Notes: generated by a model from the sequence alone, not told the origin. 64,000 nt of DNA from Paraburkholderia sacchari (GCF_000785435.2 NZ_JTDB02000002.1:1-64000), one strand, 5' to 3'; shown: positions 38,647 to 48,099, counted from the stretch's first letter. Numbers and translations are program-made.

Positions 38647-38841
38647 ATGATCCGCTGGTTCATCACCACTTTCATCGCCGTGGCGATTCTCTCCAGCGCC
38701 CAGCCGTGGCTCAGGAAGCTCGGCATTGGCCGGTTGCCCGGCGATGTCACGCTACGCATTTTTGGCCGCGAATATCCGCTGCCGTTCATGTCGACGCTCG
38801 TGCTCTCGATGGCGCTTTCGTTTATCGTGCGCGCGCTTTGA
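38647..38841 (+). CDS. DUF2905 small membrane protein
   Basis: A 64-residue protein with two predicted transmembrane helices (IRWFITTFIAVAILSSA and PFMSTLVLSMALSFIVR) around the conserved loop GIGRLPGDVTLRIFGREYPLP, diagnostic of DUF2905. Function unknown. It begins 6 bp after the MidA gene and is probably co-transcribed. It ends 10 bp from convergent cca with no visible terminator between. Confidence 0.88.
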   Translation: MIRWFITTFIAVAILSSAQPWLRKLGIGRLPGDVTLRIFGREYPLPFMSTLVLSMALSFIVRAL

Positions 38842-38851
38842 GCGCGCTACG

Positions 38852-40108
38852 TCAGCTAGCCGCCAGCACCTCTTGCACCGCGGCTACGCGCGCGCGGTGC
38901 ACCGCGTCCTTGATCTTCCCCGCAGCGTTCTTGTCCGCGCCGGCCTCGGTGATCGCACGCGCGATCGCGCCCGCATCCACGCTGCGCGCCGCGGCAAGCG
39001 CCACGCGCAGCCGCTCCGCCTGCGGATACGGCGCGTTCTCCCAGTTCAGGCGCCCGCGCAAATCGGCCTCGCAGGCCTGTAGCGCCTCCGCAAAGCGCGC
39101 GGGCTTGCGCAGCGCGTCGCTGCGCTCGAGCATGCGCACGAGCGCGGCCGCGCCCATGCCCATCACGCGATGCACGTTGCCGTGCTCGCGCGCGACCAGC
39201 AGCGCGAGGTCGCGGCATTCGTTGGGTACGCGCAGCCGGTCGCAGAGTGGCTTCAGCAGATCGACGCTGCGCCCTTCGTGGCCGATGTGGCGCGGCAGCA
39301 CGTCTTCGGGCGTAGTCGCCTTGCCGAGATCGTGGGTGAGCGCCGCGAAACGCACCGGTAGCGCATAGCCCTGCGCGGCGGCATGGTCGATCACCATCAT
39401 CACGTGGACGCCGGTATCGACTTCGGGGTGATAGTCGGCGCGCTGCGGCACGCCGAAGAGGCTGGCCACCTCGGGCAGCACGCGCGTGAGCGCGCCGCAT
39501 TCGCGCAGCACCTCGAACATGCGCGAGGGCTTGCTTTCCATGAGCCCGCGCGAGACTTCCTGCCAGACGCGCTCGGGCACGAGCGCGTCGACTTCGCCCG
39601 AGGCCACCATCGACTGCATGAGCGCCATGGTCTCGGGCGCGACCGTGAAGTCGGCGAAGCGCGCCGCAAAGCGCGCGATGCGCAGGATGCGCACCGGGTC
39701 TTCGAGAAACGCGTCGCTCACATGACGGAACACCCGCGCGCGCAAATCGTTCGCACCGCCAAATGGATCGACCACGCGTCCGGTCAGCACGCCGCCGGGC
39801 TGGACCTCGCGCGCCATCGCGTTGATGGTGAGGTCGCGCCGCGCCAGATCCTCCTCGAGCGTGACGTCGGGCGCATAGAAGAACTGGAAGCCGTGATAGC
39901 CCGCGGCCGTCTTGCGCTCGGTGCGCGCGAGCGCGTACTCCTCCTGCGTTTGCGGATGCAGGAATACCGGAAAGTCCTTGCCCACCGGCCGATAGCCCTG
40001 CGCGGCCATCTGTTCGGGCGTCGCGCCCACGACCACATAGTCGCGGTCGCGCACGGGCAGGCCCAGCATTTCATCGCGGATCGCGCCGCCTACCACGTAA
40101 ATCTTCAT
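38852..40108 (-). CDS. cca: multifunctional CCA tRNA nucleotidyltransferase
   Basis: Adds or repairs the 3' CCA of tRNA, with an added HD phosphohydrolase domain. At 418 residues it is close to the E. coli enzyme. The N-terminal nucleotidyltransferase has YVVGGAIRDEMLGLPVRDRDYVVVG with the metal-binding Asp pair, EDLARRDLTINAMA and EDPVRILRIARFAARF. The HD domain follows (DTGVHVMMVIDHA..LTHDLGKATTPEDVLPRHIGHE). Start MKIYVVGG (40108). Its ATG overlaps the stop of the GST gene by 4 bp, indicating translational coupling. Confidence 0.96.
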   Translation of the reverse strand: MKIYVVGGAIRDEMLGLPVRDRDYVVVGATPEQMAAQGYRPVGKDFPVFLHPQTQEEYALARTERKTAAGYHGFQFFYAPDVTLEEDLARRDLTINAMAREVQPGGVLTGRVVDPFGGANDLRARVFRHVSDAFLEDPVRILRIARFAARFADFTVAPETMALMQSMVASGEVDALVPERVWQEVSRGLMESKPSRMFEVLRECGALTRVLPEVASLFGVPQRADYHPEVDTGVHVMMVIDHAAAQGYALPVRFAALTHDLGKATTPEDVLPRHIGHEGRSVDLLKPLCDRLRVPNECRDLALLVAREHGNVHRVMGMGAAALVRMLERSDALRKPARFAEALQACEADLRGRLNWENAPYPQAERLRVALAAARSVDAGAIARAITEAGADKNAAGKIKDAVHRARVAAVQEVLAAS

Positions 40109-40752
40109 GCGTCGGGTTCGTCGTGCTCGATACGGTGGGTTTCCTTGCGCGCGGCTTCGATCCATGCCGCGACGGCGGGCTCGGCGCTCATGCGCGCCGC
40201 ATAGGCGGCCGCTTTGGGCGAGAGCGCGGGGGCGTAGCTGTTGAAGCGCATCACGACGGGCGCGTACATCGCATCGGCGATGCTGAATTCACCGAACAGA
40301 AACGGGCCGCCGCTGGCGTCGAGACAGGCGTTCCACAGCGCGTCGATGCGCGCGATGTCCGCGAGAGTGCCGGGCGTGGCGCCCGCGCCCGGCTTCGACG
40401 TGCGGATCGCCATCGGCATGGTCGAGCGCAGGTCCGTGAAGCTCGAATGCATCTCGGCGCTCACGCTGCGTGCGCGCGCACGCGCGTCGGCGTCACGCGG
40501 CCACAGTGCGTGCTGGGGGAAGCGCTCCGCGAGCGTTTCGGCGATGGCGAGCGTATCCCACACGGCGAGGCCGTCGTCCGTGACGAGGCAAGGCACCTTG
40601 CCCGACGCCGAAAACGCGAGAATCGACGCTTTCGTTTCGGGCTCGCCGAGCTCGATCAGCACCTCTTCGAACGGAATGCCGAAATGCGTCATCAGCACCC
40701 AGGGGCGCATCGACCACGACGAGTAATTCTTGTCTCCAATGACGAGTTTCAT
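40105..40752 (-). CDS. glutathione S-transferase family protein
   Basis: A 215-residue cytosolic GST-like protein. The N-terminal thioredoxin fold begins MKLVIGDKNYSSWSMRPWVLM (Ser residues at the usual catalytic position) and contains SGKVPCLVTDDGLAVWDTLAI, the cis-Pro and glutathione gamma-Glu-binding segment. The helical C-terminal domain contains FLFGEFSIADAMYAPVVMRF. The substrate is unknown. It overlaps cca by 4 bp, so the two form an operon, although no functional link is evident. Confidence 0.9.
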   Translation of the reverse strand: MKLVIGDKNYSSWSMRPWVLMTHFGIPFEEVLIELGEPETKASILAFSASGKVPCLVTDDGLAVWDTLAIAETLAERFPQHALWPRDADARARARSVSAEMHSSFTDLRSTMPMAIRTSKPGAGATPGTLADIARIDALWNACLDASGGPFLFGEFSIADAMYAPVVMRFNSYAPALSPKAAAYAARMSAEPAVAAWIEAARKETHRIEHDEPDA

Positions 40753-40882
40753 ATCGACCGTTTTACCGTTGAATAAAGAGTCAAGGTTGGACGCGCCACG
40801 CGCCGGAGCCCGGCTTCGTGGTGCGTGGCGCAGGTGCTGCGCGGGTGTTACGTATTGCGTTTCGTTCGTGCGGCCTCGGACG

Positions 40883-41839
40883 CTATCGGTGCGCGCTCGT
40901 GCGAAAGAGATTCAGGCGCGAGCGCAGCGAGGCGTCGGCGAGATAGAGCGGCGCGATCGTCTCGATGCTCGCGGGCTCCACGCCCAGCTCGGGGGCGAGC
41001 GGACCGGAGAGCACGCTGTCGACTTTCATTGAATCGAGATTATCGCGCGTGAGCACCGGCACGCCGGGCGCCAGCTCGAACGAAAGCGCCTGCAACCGCG
41101 CGAATGCATCGGGCAAGCGCACGATGCGCGCGTGACGGCCCACGACTTCGCCGCAGTACTGCACCAGTTGCTCGAGCGTGTAGACCGTCGGGCCGCCGAG
41201 TTCGTAAGTGTGCCCGCTCGCGGCGTCGAGATCGAGCACGTTGACGATCGCCTTCGACACGTCGCCCACATAGACCGGCTGGAACTTCGCATCGGGCATG
41301 CCGAGCGGGATCACCGGAAAGAGCTTTTGCAGCACGGCGAAGCGGTTGAGGAACGTGTCGTCCGGGCCGAACACCACGGACGGGCGCAGGATCGTCGTGG
41401 CAAGCGCCGTGGCCGCGTGCACGGCTTTTTCGCCGTCGCCCTTCGAGCGCAGATACATGCTCGGCCCGCGCGTGTCCGCGCCAATCGCGCTCATGTGGAT
41501 CAAGCGGTGCACGCCCTTGCTCTCGCAGGCGGCAACGATCCTGGTAGGCAGCTCGACATGCAGCTTCGCAAAGCCCGTGCCGTAGGGCGTGCCATGCCCG
41601 CCGTTGAGCGTGCCGATGAGATTGATGACGGCATCGGCGTTTTCGACGAAGCCCGCGAGCGCGACCGGATCGGTCACGTCGGCTTCGACCACGTCGATGG
41701 GAAGCAACGTGAGATGGCGGGCATTGGCGCGCCGCCGGGTGGCCACGCGCACGTCCTTGCCTGCCTCGACAAGCGCGTTGACGAGATGGCTGCCGATGAA
41801 TCCCGACCCGCCGATGACTGCGATGGCTTGATGTCTCAT
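40883..41839 (-). CDS. complex I NDUFA9-like NAD(P)-binding protein
   Basis: A 318-residue atypical short-chain dehydrogenase/epimerase. The nucleotide loop is IAVIGGSGFIGSHLVNALVEAG. ATILRPSVVFGPDDTFLNRFAVLQKLFPVIPLG and FQPVYVGDVSKAIVNVL are typical of the NDUFA9 subfamily, accessory subunits of mitochondrial NADH:quinone oxidoreductase. In bacteria such proteins may act in lipid or quinone-linked reactions. It lies upstream of the GST gene with a 130-bp gap and downstream of the lytic transglycosylase, all on the minus strand. Confidence 0.88.
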   Translation of the reverse strand: MRHQAIAVIGGSGFIGSHLVNALVEAGKDVRVATRRRANARHLTLLPIDVVEADVTDPVALAGFVENADAVINLIGTLNGGHGTPYGTGFAKLHVELPTRIVAACESKGVHRLIHMSAIGADTRGPSMYLRSKGDGEKAVHAATALATTILRPSVVFGPDDTFLNRFAVLQKLFPVIPLGMPDAKFQPVYVGDVSKAIVNVLDLDAASGHTYELGGPTVYTLEQLVQYCGEVVGRHARIVRLPDAFARLQALSFELAPGVPVLTRDNLDSMKVDSVLSGPLAPELGVEPASIETIAPLYLADASLRSRLNLFRTSAHR

Positions 41840-41945
41840 CCTCGACCTCCTCGTGCGTCCTCACGCGGCCCCCGACGGCGCGCGCCGGAGTTCGTGCGGC
41901 GGCGCGGCTCGCGATCGGGAGAACGCGAGCCGTACCGCGCGACGT

Positions 41946-43925
41946 TCACTGCAGCGGCGAGATAAAGCCGAGACGCGTCTTCAGCGATTGCGGACGGCCC
42001 TCGAACAGCGCCGCGTAGTAGACCGTGTTCGACAACACGTTTTTCACGTAGTCGCGGGTCTCCTGGAACGGAATGGTTTCCGCGAAGATTGCGCCCTCGA
42101 CGCCGCGCGGCATGTTTGCGCGCCACTGGCGCGGGCGGCCCGGTCCGGCGTTGTAGCCCGCGGTGGCGAGCACGGCGGAACCGTCGAACTGATTGTAGAC
42201 CATCGACAAATAGTTCGTTCCGAGCAGAATGTTGGTGTTCAGGTCGTTGAGCTGGTCGCGCGAGAGCGGGCCGAGGCCGATCTTCTTTGCCACCATCTGC
42301 GCGGTGGCCGGCATGATCTGCATGAGGCCGCTCGCGCCCACGCCCGACTTCGCGTTGAGGATGAAGCGCGACTCCTGGCGAATCAGGCCATAGGCCCATT
42401 CGACGTCGAGGCCGTTGCTTTGCGCGTCGCGCTCCACCACGTCGCGGAACGGCGCGATATAGCGCAGCGAAAAATCGTGCTCGGTCTGCGTGCGGTCGGC
42501 GGTGTTGACGGTGCGATCGAGTAGCTGGATGCGCTTCGCGTATTCGGCGGCCGCCAGCAACTGGCGATCGCTCATGCCGCGCAGCGGCCAGTTCCATTCG
42601 CGATTGCCTTCGAGCCGCAGGTTCAGCGCGTAGAAGCGCTGCGCAAGCGCGAAGCCCGGTGTCTGCGCGGCCTGAGCGATCTCGGCATCGCTTGCCAAGG
42701 TCTTCGGCGGGATGGTGATCTTCTGGCCGAGTTCCTCGGTCGCAAGCTGGCCGTAGAAGTTATAGCCTGCCGCGATCGACGAGAACTCCTGGTTCGCCTG
42801 ATTCGTCTCGCCGGCCTGCTTGAGCGCGCGCGCGTGCCAGTAGACCCACGAGGGTTGCGAGCGCAATGCTGCGGGCATCTGCTCGATCGACCAGCGCACC
42901 ATGGTCCAGTCGCCGCCGAGCAGCGCGGCGCGCGTGCGCCATTCGTATGCGGGATTCGAGAGCGGCGCGTTGGCCGAGAGGCGGTACCAGTCGAGCGCGG
43001 CCGGCATGCGCTTGAGCGCGCCCTGATAGCCGATCGTGCCCCAGCCGATCGCGCGTTCTGGCGAGGTGAGCGAAGGCGCGACCTGCGCGAACGTGGCGGC
43101 CGCCATGGCGGGGTCGTTGCGCGCCATCAGGGTGAGCGCGAGCAGCGCGAGCTGATGCGATTGCGGATCGGCGCTCACGCCGCGCGCGAGCGTGAGCGGA
43201 GGCGTGCTGACTGCCTGGCTGAACGCGGTGGGGTCGGGGCGTTGCGCGAGGCCGTCGAGCAGCTTCGCGCCCGTCGAGGTCTGGTTCTGTTCGTAGGCAA
43301 GGCGGATCTGCTGCCAGACGTCGTCGCTCGTGAACTGGCCTTTGATCGCGAGCGCCGTGATGAGGTCGACGCAGCCGTCGCCGTAATAGCGCGGCTCGAC
43401 CAGCAGCGCGCGTGCATCGCTGGCGACGTTTTCGCCGCGCGCCGCGCGCGACTCCAGCGCGTAGCACTTCACTTGCGTATCGTCGTTGAGCACGAAGCGC
43501 GCATACTGCTGGTCGAAGTTCGCCCAGTCGTGGCGCGCGCCGAGCACGGTCAGATAGTCGTTGCGCAGGCGGTCGGCGATGGCCTCGCCGTCGTGGCGCT
43601 GCAGGAACGACAGCACCGGCGCGTCGGGCGCGTCCACGCGCGCATGGCCCTGCGAATCGAACAGTTGTGGCTTCAACTGGAAATATTCGAGGTACGACGG
43701 CGCGGGATAATCCGGAATCGTTGCGGCGAGCTGCGCGGCGCGCGCGGCGTCGTTATTGCGCGCGGCCTCGCGAAGCTGGATGAAGGTTTGGTCGTCGCTT
43801 GAAAGCTCAGCGCCCGGAGCGAGGGCAACAGGCCGCACGGCAGAGGCCGTGCTGCACGCGACGAGTGCCGCGGCGGCTAGTGCAAGACCGGCCGCGCGAT
43901 ATACTCGGACAAGGCGTTTGGACAT
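41946..43925 (-). CDS. soluble-type lytic murein transglycosylase (lipoprotein)
   Basis: Cleaves peptidoglycan glycan strands to 1,6-anhydromuropeptides. The 659-residue protein has a lipoprotein signal (AAGLALAAAALVAC, lipobox LVAC). A long alpha-superhelical region of about 450 residues follows, as in Slt70. The C-terminal lysozyme-like domain carries catalytic Glu in IRQESRF near residue 500, SGVGASGLMQIMPATAQ, and NTNILLGTNYLSMV / YNAGPGRPRQW. Start MSKRLVRVYR (43925). It is divergent from the 5-formyltetrahydrofolate cyclo-ligase gene with only 20 bp between starts. Confidence 0.92.
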   Translation of the reverse strand: MSKRLVRVYRAAGLALAAAALVACSTASAVRPVALAPGAELSSDDQTFIQLREAARNNDAARAAQLAATIPDYPAPSYLEYFQLKPQLFDSQGHARVDAPDAPVLSFLQRHDGEAIADRLRNDYLTVLGARHDWANFDQQYARFVLNDDTQVKCYALESRAARGENVASDARALLVEPRYYGDGCVDLITALAIKGQFTSDDVWQQIRLAYEQNQTSTGAKLLDGLAQRPDPTAFSQAVSTPPLTLARGVSADPQSHQLALLALTLMARNDPAMAAATFAQVAPSLTSPERAIGWGTIGYQGALKRMPAALDWYRLSANAPLSNPAYEWRTRAALLGGDWTMVRWSIEQMPAALRSQPSWVYWHARALKQAGETNQANQEFSSIAAGYNFYGQLATEELGQKITIPPKTLASDAEIAQAAQTPGFALAQRFYALNLRLEGNREWNWPLRGMSDRQLLAAAEYAKRIQLLDRTVNTADRTQTEHDFSLRYIAPFRDVVERDAQSNGLDVEWAYGLIRQESRFILNAKSGVGASGLMQIMPATAQMVAKKIGLGPLSRDQLNDLNTNILLGTNYLSMVYNQFDGSAVLATAGYNAGPGRPRQWRANMPRGVEGAIFAETIPFQETRDYVKNVLSNTVYYAALFEGRPQSLKTRLGFISPLQ

Positions 43926-43945
43926 CGTTATTTCTGGAGCGCGAG

Positions 43946-44560
43946 GTGAACCCAAGCATAGCATGCAACCCTGCGGCCGAATCCAAAAAGGCGTGGCGTT
44001 TACGACTTCGCGCAGGCCGTCTTGAAGCGTCTTCCGACGCGCTGGCCAACGCGGCGTTGAGCGAGCACCTCGACGCGCTCGTGGGCCATCTCGCGCCGCG
44101 TTCGATCGGCTTTTACTGGCCGTTGCCAGGCGAGTTCGATGCACGCGAATGGATCGCTTCGTGGCTCGCCGCCGATGCCTCGCGTCGCGCTGCGCTGCCC
44201 GTCATTGCCGAGCGCCACGCGCCGCTGCATTTCTATTTCTGGACCCCGGGCGCGCCAATGCGCGAAGGTCATCACGGCATTCCCGAGCCGGACTCTGCTG
44301 AGGCGGCGCTGCCCGATCTGCTGCTCGTGCCCTGCGTGGGGTTCGACCGCGACGGCTACCGGCTCGGCTACGGCGGCGGCTATTACGACCGCACGCTCGC
44401 TGCCTGGCCCGGCGCGGCGCTGCCGCTCACGGTAGGCATCGCGTATGAAGCGTGCCGCATCGACGAGGGCGTGCCCGAACGCGGCGCGCACGACCTGCCG
44501 CTCGACGCCGTGGTCACCGAAGCCGGCGCGCATCTCGTGGGTCGGCTCGCTGCGCGCTGA
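43946..44560 (+). CDS. 5-formyltetrahydrofolate cyclo-ligase
   Basis: ATP-dependent conversion of 5-formyl-THF to 5,10-methenyl-THF (204 residues). The C-terminal signature VPCVGFDRDGYRLGYGGGYYDRTL near residue 132 is the substrate/ATP site; the N-terminal part contains IGFYWPLPGEFD. The start is GTG at 43946 with GGAG six bases upstream. The open frame continues about 50 codons upstream into the divergent transglycosylase gene and should not be used. No terminator is evident after it. Confidence 0.9.
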   Translation: MNPSIACNPAAESKKAWRLRLRAGRLEASSDALANAALSEHLDALVGHLAPRSIGFYWPLPGEFDAREWIASWLAADASRRAALPVIAERHAPLHFYFWTPGAPMREGHHGIPEPDSAEAALPDLLLVPCVGFDRDGYRLGYGGGYYDRTLAAWPGAALPLTVGIAYEACRIDEGVPERGAHDLPLDAVVTEAGAHLVGRLAAR

Positions 44561-44620
44561 GCTGCGTATCGAGTTGGGCATTGAGTTGCGCGCCGGGCCG
44601 CGCCCAGGCGCGGCGCGTGC

Positions 44621-45133
44621 TCAGAGCGACGCCGCGGCGCGCGCCGCCGTGTCGTAAAGCCCGGACGCATTGCGCATCAACTGCGCCGCGTCGCCAATCT
44701 GCTCATTGGTGAGGCCGCTTTCCTTGAGCGTGGCGATCAGGCAGCTCTCGCGCACGTCGCGATAGCGCATGCATAGTTCACGCCCCGCCGGCGTCACTGA
44801 AAAGAACGCCTCCTTGCCGCTTTTCTCGCTCTCGACGAGGCCGCGCGCGACCAGCTTCTTGAGCGCGTATGTGGCGACGTGCGTATCCTCGATATTGAGC
44901 ACGAAGCAGATATCGGCGAGCTTCTTGCGGCGCTCGCGATGGCCCACGTGATGGAGCAGCGACACCTCGACCGGCGTCATGTCCTTCGCGCCGGCCGCCG
45001 ACATGCAGCGCACCATCCAGCGATTGAATGCATTGCTTGCCATGATGAGCGCGTACTCGAACTCGGAGAGCTCGGCGCTCGTCTCGGAGATGAGATGCTC
45101 GGACGAAACAATCTTGGTCGGCTGGCGCGACAT
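44621..45133 (-). CDS. MarR-like winged-helix regulator
   Basis: A 170-residue regulator with a MarR/winged-helix DNA-binding core: MTPVEVSLLHHVGHRERRKKLADICFVLNIEDTHVATYALKKLVARGLVESEKSGKEAFFSVTPAGREL around residues 55-120, with helical dimerisation segments on both sides. It is divergent from pxpB. The 174-bp intergenic region contains a 16-bp perfect palindrome (45217-45232) that is the likely operator for both directions. Regulation of 5-oxoproline catabolism is inferred from position. Confidence 0.87.
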   Translation of the reverse strand: MSRQPTKIVSSEHLISETSAELSEFEYALIMASNAFNRWMVRCMSAAGAKDMTPVEVSLLHHVGHRERRKKLADICFVLNIEDTHVATYALKKLVARGLVESEKSGKEAFFSVTPAGRELCMRYRDVRESCLIATLKESGLTNEQIGDAAQLMRNASGLYDTAARAAASL

Positions 45134-45211
45134 GACACAACCCTGTGGTCGAAACGGTGTGCCGCCAGTGTAGTGAGGTCGCGCGTGCGTCGCGCCTGGC
45201 AGAAACGCTTA

Positions 45212-45241
45212 TTGATAATTTATCGATAAATTGTCGAGAAT
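45212..45241. promoter_or_regulatory. palindromic operator between the MarR-like gene and pxpB
   Basis: AATTTATCGATAAATT at 45217-45232 is a perfect 16-bp palindrome, extended by GA..TC to 22 bp with one mismatched pair. It lies in an AT-rich patch of an otherwise GC-rich region. TTGATA (45212-45217) with GAGAAT (45236-45241), 18 bp apart, is a possible rightward promoter overlapping it. A dimeric regulator such as the divergent MarR-like protein would fit. Confidence 0.72.
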
Positions 45242-45307
45242 GTATGCTGATCAAAATCGGACGCCGGCCGCGATGCCGGAGCCTGGACCGCCAAACCGTT
45301 TGAGACG

Positions 45308-46000
45308 ATGAGCCATCCTGTCCCCCGTATTTACTTCCTCGGCGACGAGGCGCTCGTCTGCGAGGCCCCGCCGCCCGCCACGCTGGAGGTCCAGCGCCGC
45401 ATCTGGGCCATGGCCGCGAGCGTGCGCGGCTGGGACGCCGTGCGCGAAGTGGTGCCCGGCATGAACAATCTGACGATCACCTTCGATGCGCTGTCCGCCC
45501 GCGCCGCCGCGCTCGCCGCCGCGCTGGAAACGGCATGGCGCGACGCCGGCGACGCGGCCGATGCCGCCTTCGAGGGCCGCGAAGTCGAGATCCCGGTGAG
45601 CTACGGTGGCGCGGCGGGTCCCGATCTCGCTGCGGTCGCGCAGCACACCGGGCTCGCGCCCGCCGACGTCGCCGCGCGTCATGCGGCAGGCGTCTACACC
45701 GTGTTCTTCCTCGGCTTTCAACCGGGCTTCGCCTATCTCGGTGGCCTCGACGCCGCGCTGCACACGCCGCGCCGGCGCGCGCCGCGCCTCGCCGTCCCCG
45801 CCGGGTCGGTGGGCATCGGCGGCGAGCAGACCGGCATCTATCCGGCGCAGGCGCCCGGCGGCTGGCAGCTAATCGGCCGCACCGCGCTCGCCCTCTTCGA
45901 CCCCGCGCGCAATCCGCCCACGCTGCTCATGCCCGGCGACCGCGTGCGCTTCGTCGTCGAGAACATCGACGAAGCCATCCCTGAGGAGACCCACGCATGA
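45308..46000 (+). CDS. pxpB: 5-oxoprolinase subunit PxpB
   Basis: A 230-residue subunit of the ATP-dependent PxpABC 5-oxoprolinase, which opens the pyroglutamate ring to glutamate. It is the KipI-like member: VPGMNNLTITFD near residue 50, VYTVFFLGFQPGFAYLGGLD near 130 and RLAVPAGSVGIGGEQTGIYPAQAPGGWQLIGRT near 162 are its hallmarks. It overlaps pxpC by 4 bp (ATGA). It is first gene of the cluster, downstream of the palindromic operator. Confidence 0.95.
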   Translation: MSHPVPRIYFLGDEALVCEAPPPATLEVQRRIWAMAASVRGWDAVREVVPGMNNLTITFDALSARAAALAAALETAWRDAGDAADAAFEGREVEIPVSYGGAAGPDLAAVAQHTGLAPADVAARHAAGVYTVFFLGFQPGFAYLGGLDAALHTPRRRAPRLAVPAGSVGIGGEQTGIYPAQAPGGWQLIGRTALALFDPARNPPTLLMPGDRVRFVVENIDEAIPEETHA

Positions 46001-47076
46001 TCGAAGTGCTGCGCGCAGGTCTGCTCACCACGGTTCAGGATCTCGGCCGGCCGGGCTACCGGCATCTCGGCGTCGCCACCGGCGGCGCGCTCGATACGCT
46101 CGCGCTCGAAGTGGGCAACCGCCTCGTCGGCAACCGGCACGACGCCGCGGGGCTCGAAATCACCTTCGGTCCGGTGGCGCTGCGCTTCGCGCGCGCGACG
46201 CGCGTGGCCATCACCGGCACTGACTTTGGCGCGACGCTCGACGGCAAGCCGGTGTGGTCGTGGTGGAGCCTGCCAGTCGCGGCCGGCGAAACGCTGGTGC
46301 TCAACGGCGCGAAGCGCGGCATGCGCGCCTACGTGTGCGTCGCGGGCGGCATCGACGTCTTGCCGATGCTCGGCTCGCGCAGCACCGATCTCGCGGCCGG
46401 CTTCGGCGGGCTCGCGGGCCGCGCGCTCAAGGACGGCGACCGCCTTGCCACCGGCGCGTCGTTCGCGGCGGGCGGCGAGCGCGCCTCGCTCGCCGCGGGC
46501 GCGCCGCCGTTCGGCGTGAAAGCGCCGGCGCAATGCGGCTTCGTGTACCCGGACGAAGTGCCGCCGAGGCGCGGCCGCCATCCGGACGGCATGCTGTGGG
46601 CGGTGCCCGTGCGCGTGCTGCGCGGCCCCGAGTACGACAGCTTCACGCCCGAGGCGCAGCGCGCCTTCTGGTCCGACGAATGGCAGGTCACGCCCAACAG
46701 CAACCGCATGGGTTATCGGCTCGAAGGCACGCCGCTCGCGCGCGAAACACCCGCCGACCTGCTCTCGCACGCGGTGCTGCCGGGCACGATCCAGGTGCCG
46801 CCGAACGGCCAGCCCATCGTGCTGATGAGCGACGCGCAGACCACGGGCGGCTATCCGAAGATCGGCGCCGTGATCCGCGCCGATTTGTGGAAGCTCGCCC
46901 AGGTGCGGCTCACGACGGGCGTGCGCTTCGTCGAGACGTCGCCGGCCATCGCGCGCCGCGCGCTAGAAGAGGAACGGGCGTATTTACGGCAGATCGATAC
47001 CGCGATCGCCATGCAGGACGAGCGCCATGCGAGCCGCCGCGTGCGTGCGGCGATGGCCCGGAGCCCAGGCGCATGA
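45997..47076 (+). CDS. pxpC: 5-oxoprolinase subunit PxpC
   Basis: The KipA-like subunit (359 residues) of 5-oxoprolinase. IEVLRAGLLTTVQDLGRPGYRHLGVATGGALD at the N terminus is diagnostic. RVLRGPEYDSF near residue 205, SNRMGYRLEG and PIVLMSDAQTTGGYPKIG follow. Length is within the family range (about 310-360), with a basic C-terminal tail. It is translationally coupled to pxpB by a 4-bp overlap; 84 bp separate it from pxpA. Confidence 0.95.
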   Translation: MIEVLRAGLLTTVQDLGRPGYRHLGVATGGALDTLALEVGNRLVGNRHDAAGLEITFGPVALRFARATRVAITGTDFGATLDGKPVWSWWSLPVAAGETLVLNGAKRGMRAYVCVAGGIDVLPMLGSRSTDLAAGFGGLAGRALKDGDRLATGASFAAGGERASLAAGAPPFGVKAPAQCGFVYPDEVPPRRGRHPDGMLWAVPVRVLRGPEYDSFTPEAQRAFWSDEWQVTPNSNRMGYRLEGTPLARETPADLLSHAVLPGTIQVPPNGQPIVLMSDAQTTGGYPKIGAVIRADLWKLAQVRLTTGVRFVETSPAIARRALEEERAYLRQIDTAIAMQDERHASRRVRAAMARSPGA

Positions 47077-47160
47077 CGCCAGGCGGCGAGCGCCGCGAGA
47101 CAGCATCGAAGCAAGGCGCGCCGGGACACAGGGGCGCGCAGCAACACGGAGAGAATCACC

Positions 47161-47916
47161 ATGACGACCATCGATCTGAACGCCGATCTCGGCGAAGGCT
47201 GCGGCTCCGACGAGGCGCTGCTCGACCTCGTGAGCTCGGCCAACATCGCGTGCGGCTGGCATGCGGGCGGCGCCAACGCCATGCGCGAATGCGTACGCTG
47301 GGCCGTGGATAAAGGCGTGTCGATCGGCGCGCATCCGAGCTTCAACGACCCCGAGAACTTCGGCCGCAAAGAGATGAACCTGCCCGCCGAGGAAGTCTAC
47401 GCGGGCGTGCTTTACCAGCTTGGCGCGCTCTCGGCGATCGCGCAGGCCGAGGGCGGCCGCATCGCGCACGTGAAACCGCATGGCGCGCTCTACAACCAGG
47501 CCGCGCGCGACCCGAAGATCGCCGACGCGATCGTCTCGGCGGTGCACGACTTCGATCCTTCGGTGACGGTGTTCGCGCTCGCCGGCAGCGGGCTCGTGAG
47601 CGCCGCGCGCGAAGCGGGCCTCGTGGCCGTGGAGGAAGTGTTCGCCGACCGCGGCTATCGCGCTGACGGCTCGCTCGTGCCGCGCAGCGAGCCAGGCGCG
47701 CTGCTCGACGACGAAGACGCCGTGCTCGCGCGCACGCTCGCGATGATCCGCGAGCAGCGCGTGCAAGCCGTGGACGGCGCATGGGTGCCGCTCAACGCGC
47801 AGACCATCTGCCTGCACGGCGACGGGCCGCATGCGCTCGCCTTCGCGCGGCGCATCCGGGCGGCGCTGGACGAGGCCGGCATTGGCGTGCGCGCGGCGGG
47901 CGCCGCCGAGGCCTGA
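47161..47916 (+). CDS. pxpA: 5-oxoprolinase subunit PxpA
   Basis: The LamB/YcsF-family subunit (251 residues). It opens with [36 protein letters not shown], the metal-site signature, followed by [25 protein letters not shown] and [18 protein letters not shown]. With PxpB and PxpC it converts 5-oxoproline plus ATP to glutamate. A strong GGAGAG ribosome-binding site precedes the ATG at 47161. Confidence 0.96.
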   Translation: MTTIDLNADLGEGCGSDEALLDLVSSANIACGWHAGGANAMRECVRWAVDKGVSIGAHPSFNDPENFGRKEMNLPAEEVYAGVLYQLGALSAIAQAEGGRIAHVKPHGALYNQAARDPKIADAIVSAVHDFDPSVTVFALAGSGLVSAAREAGLVAVEEVFADRGYRADGSLVPRSEPGALLDDEDAVLARTLAMIREQRVQAVDGAWVPLNAQTICLHGDGPHALAFARRIRAALDEAGIGVRAAGAAEA

Positions 47917-48099
47917 GCGCCTACAAGACAAAAAACATCACAGAGGCAAGCGCAGAGGCAAAAACAGGGCCGACAAGAGCCGGGCAGTCAGAGCGCCGCG
48001 CCGCGCCACACGCGTCGCACTGCGTTTCATCACCGCGACCGCTGCACATGACGCAGCGGGCCGCGGCAATAACGACGCACAAAAACTGGAGACAAAGAG

